Below, one piece after another: positions 63,577 through 64,000 of a stretch of 64,000 nucleotides of DNA. Under the pieces are notes generated by a model, which was given only the letters and a program-made list of their open reading frames with translations, searched no databases and had not been told where the DNA came from. Within the stretch, counting starts at the first letter, position 1, and each line of letters opens with the position of its first letter. Source of the stretch: Ensifer adhaerens (lineage in GTDB: Bacteria; Pseudomonadota; Alphaproteobacteria; Rhizobiales; Rhizobiaceae); NCBI RefSeq assembly GCF_020035535.1, contig NZ_CP083349.1, positions 496,001-560,000 of the forward strand, in the 5' to 3' direction. Made by a program: the position numbers and the translations under genes.

Positions 63577-64000
63577 ATGGTATCGACCTATCTCGACTAC
63601 AGTCGCATCACACGTGATTTGCGCAGCAGCCTCAATCGCGTTGCCCAGCAGCCGCAGATCGCGCGCGAAGCCGAGTACTATCGGGAAAACATCGGCAGCG
63701 TGAAATCCGTCGACGAGTTCCTCGACGACTACCGGCTCTACTCCTACGCGATGAAGGCGCATGGCCTGGAGGACATGACCTATGCCAAGGCCTTCATGCG
63801 CAAGGTCCTGGAGAGCGACCTCAAGGACGACAACAGTTTTGCCAACCGTCTCACGGATGAACGCTACCGCAATTTCGCGCAGGCCTTCAATTTCAGTTCC
63901 GCCACTGCGGTGGCCCAAACCAACGCACAGCAGGACGCGCTGATCGGCCTCTACAACGACCGCATCACGAATCTCGATACAGTCATGCGGCAGGAGATGG
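63577..64000 (+). CDS. DUF1217 domain-containing flagellum-associated protein (cut by window end)
   Basis: The first 141 codons read MVSTYLDYSRITRDL...KSVDEFLDDYRLYSYAMKAHGLEDMTYAKAFMRKVLESD. This matches the DUF1217 repeat family, which in rhizobia is encoded in flagellar gene clusters. The gene is open at the window's right edge, so length and repeat number are unknown. It suggests that a flagellar/motility region lies beyond 64 kb. The ribosome-binding site is poor (GGGG about 9 bases upstream). Confidence 0.75.
   Translation, partial: MVSTYLDYSRITRDLRSSLNRVAQQPQIAREAEYYRENIGSVKSVDEFLDDYRLYSYAMKAHGLEDMTYAKAFMRKVLESDLKDDNSFANRLTDERYRNFAQAFNFSSATAVAQTNAQQDALIGLYNDRITNLDTVMRQEM

Noticed and set aside
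1..64000. tRNA or rRNA genes
   Set aside because: I looked for T-arm GGTTCGAATC-type motifs paired with acceptor stems and for rRNA-like tracts and found none.

Overview
The window is high-GC chromosomal DNA of an alphaproteobacterium, most probably Sinorhizobium/Ensifer (Rhizobiaceae). I infer this from the rhizobial-type proteins (DUF6101, DUF1217, HPE1-like, DUF2093, DUF4170), the split F0 ATP synthase operon, a CTTGAC-N17-CTATGT promoter, and two copies of an intergenic mosaic repeat of the kind common in rhizobia. I see no rRNA, tRNA, CRISPR array, prophage or insertion sequence. It is core chromosome with a few accessory or regulatory blocks.

Layout. 1-6.8 kb: a CysQ/IMPase-type phosphatase, DUF4170, waaA, a HAD phosphatase and lpxK (Kdo/lipid A synthesis), convergent with mutL-DUF2093. 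7-10.5 kb: a PAS/receiver protein without a kinase and a soluble GGDEF-EAL protein. 10.5-13 kb: a LysR regulator divergent from a non-pyrrolysine MttB-family methyltransferase. 13.2-15.3 kb: a PRC-barrel envelope protein and an uncharacterised membrane protein. 15.4-21.4 kb: a five-gene minus-strand operon (sugar dehydrogenase, dgoK, dgoA, SMP30 lactonase, IlvD/Edd dehydratase) giving a complete De Ley-Doudoroff galactose-type route, divergent from an IclR regulator, with a perfect palindrome between them. 21.5-23.2 kb: two tandem LuxR solos with altered ligand pockets. 23.4-23.6 kb: a candidate small RNA behind a sigma54-like promoter. 23.7-28.3 kb: mrp, corA and kup. 28.5-32.8 kb: a SleB-type wall hydrolase and the F0 operon atpI-B-E-F'-F.

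33-42.9 kb: rnhB, a PA0069-type radical SAM protein, a short glycosyltransferase-like protein, moaB, ispE, a TPR lipoprotein-like secreted protein, a long-chain prenyl diphosphate synthase, DUF2007, a TrmN6-type methyltransferase, an S49 peptidase and a small membrane protein. 43-51.3 kb: glyQ and glyS, separated by a P-loop kinase-like gene, a small secreted protein, lemA, a second-type EPSP synthase and a DUF2207 protein. 51.3-54.4 kb: a cupin, DUF523, an HPE1-like secreted protein and purD. 54.4-57.9 kb: a PotD-like periplasmic binding protein overlapping a membrane GGDEF-EAL protein, resembling the NspS-MbaA polyamine/c-di-GMP module of Vibrio cholerae. 58-64 kb: a fosmidomycin-resistance-type MFS pump with divergent AraC regulator, a MipA/OmpV porin-like protein, ubiA, a 34-residue small protein, DUF6101 and the start of a flagellum-associated DUF1217 gene cut by the window end.

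The strongest leads for something undescribed are the PotD/GGDEF-EAL pair, the sigma54-linked small RNA, the second EPSP synthase inside the glyQ-glyS interval, and the structured intergenic region at 35.8-36.0 kb.
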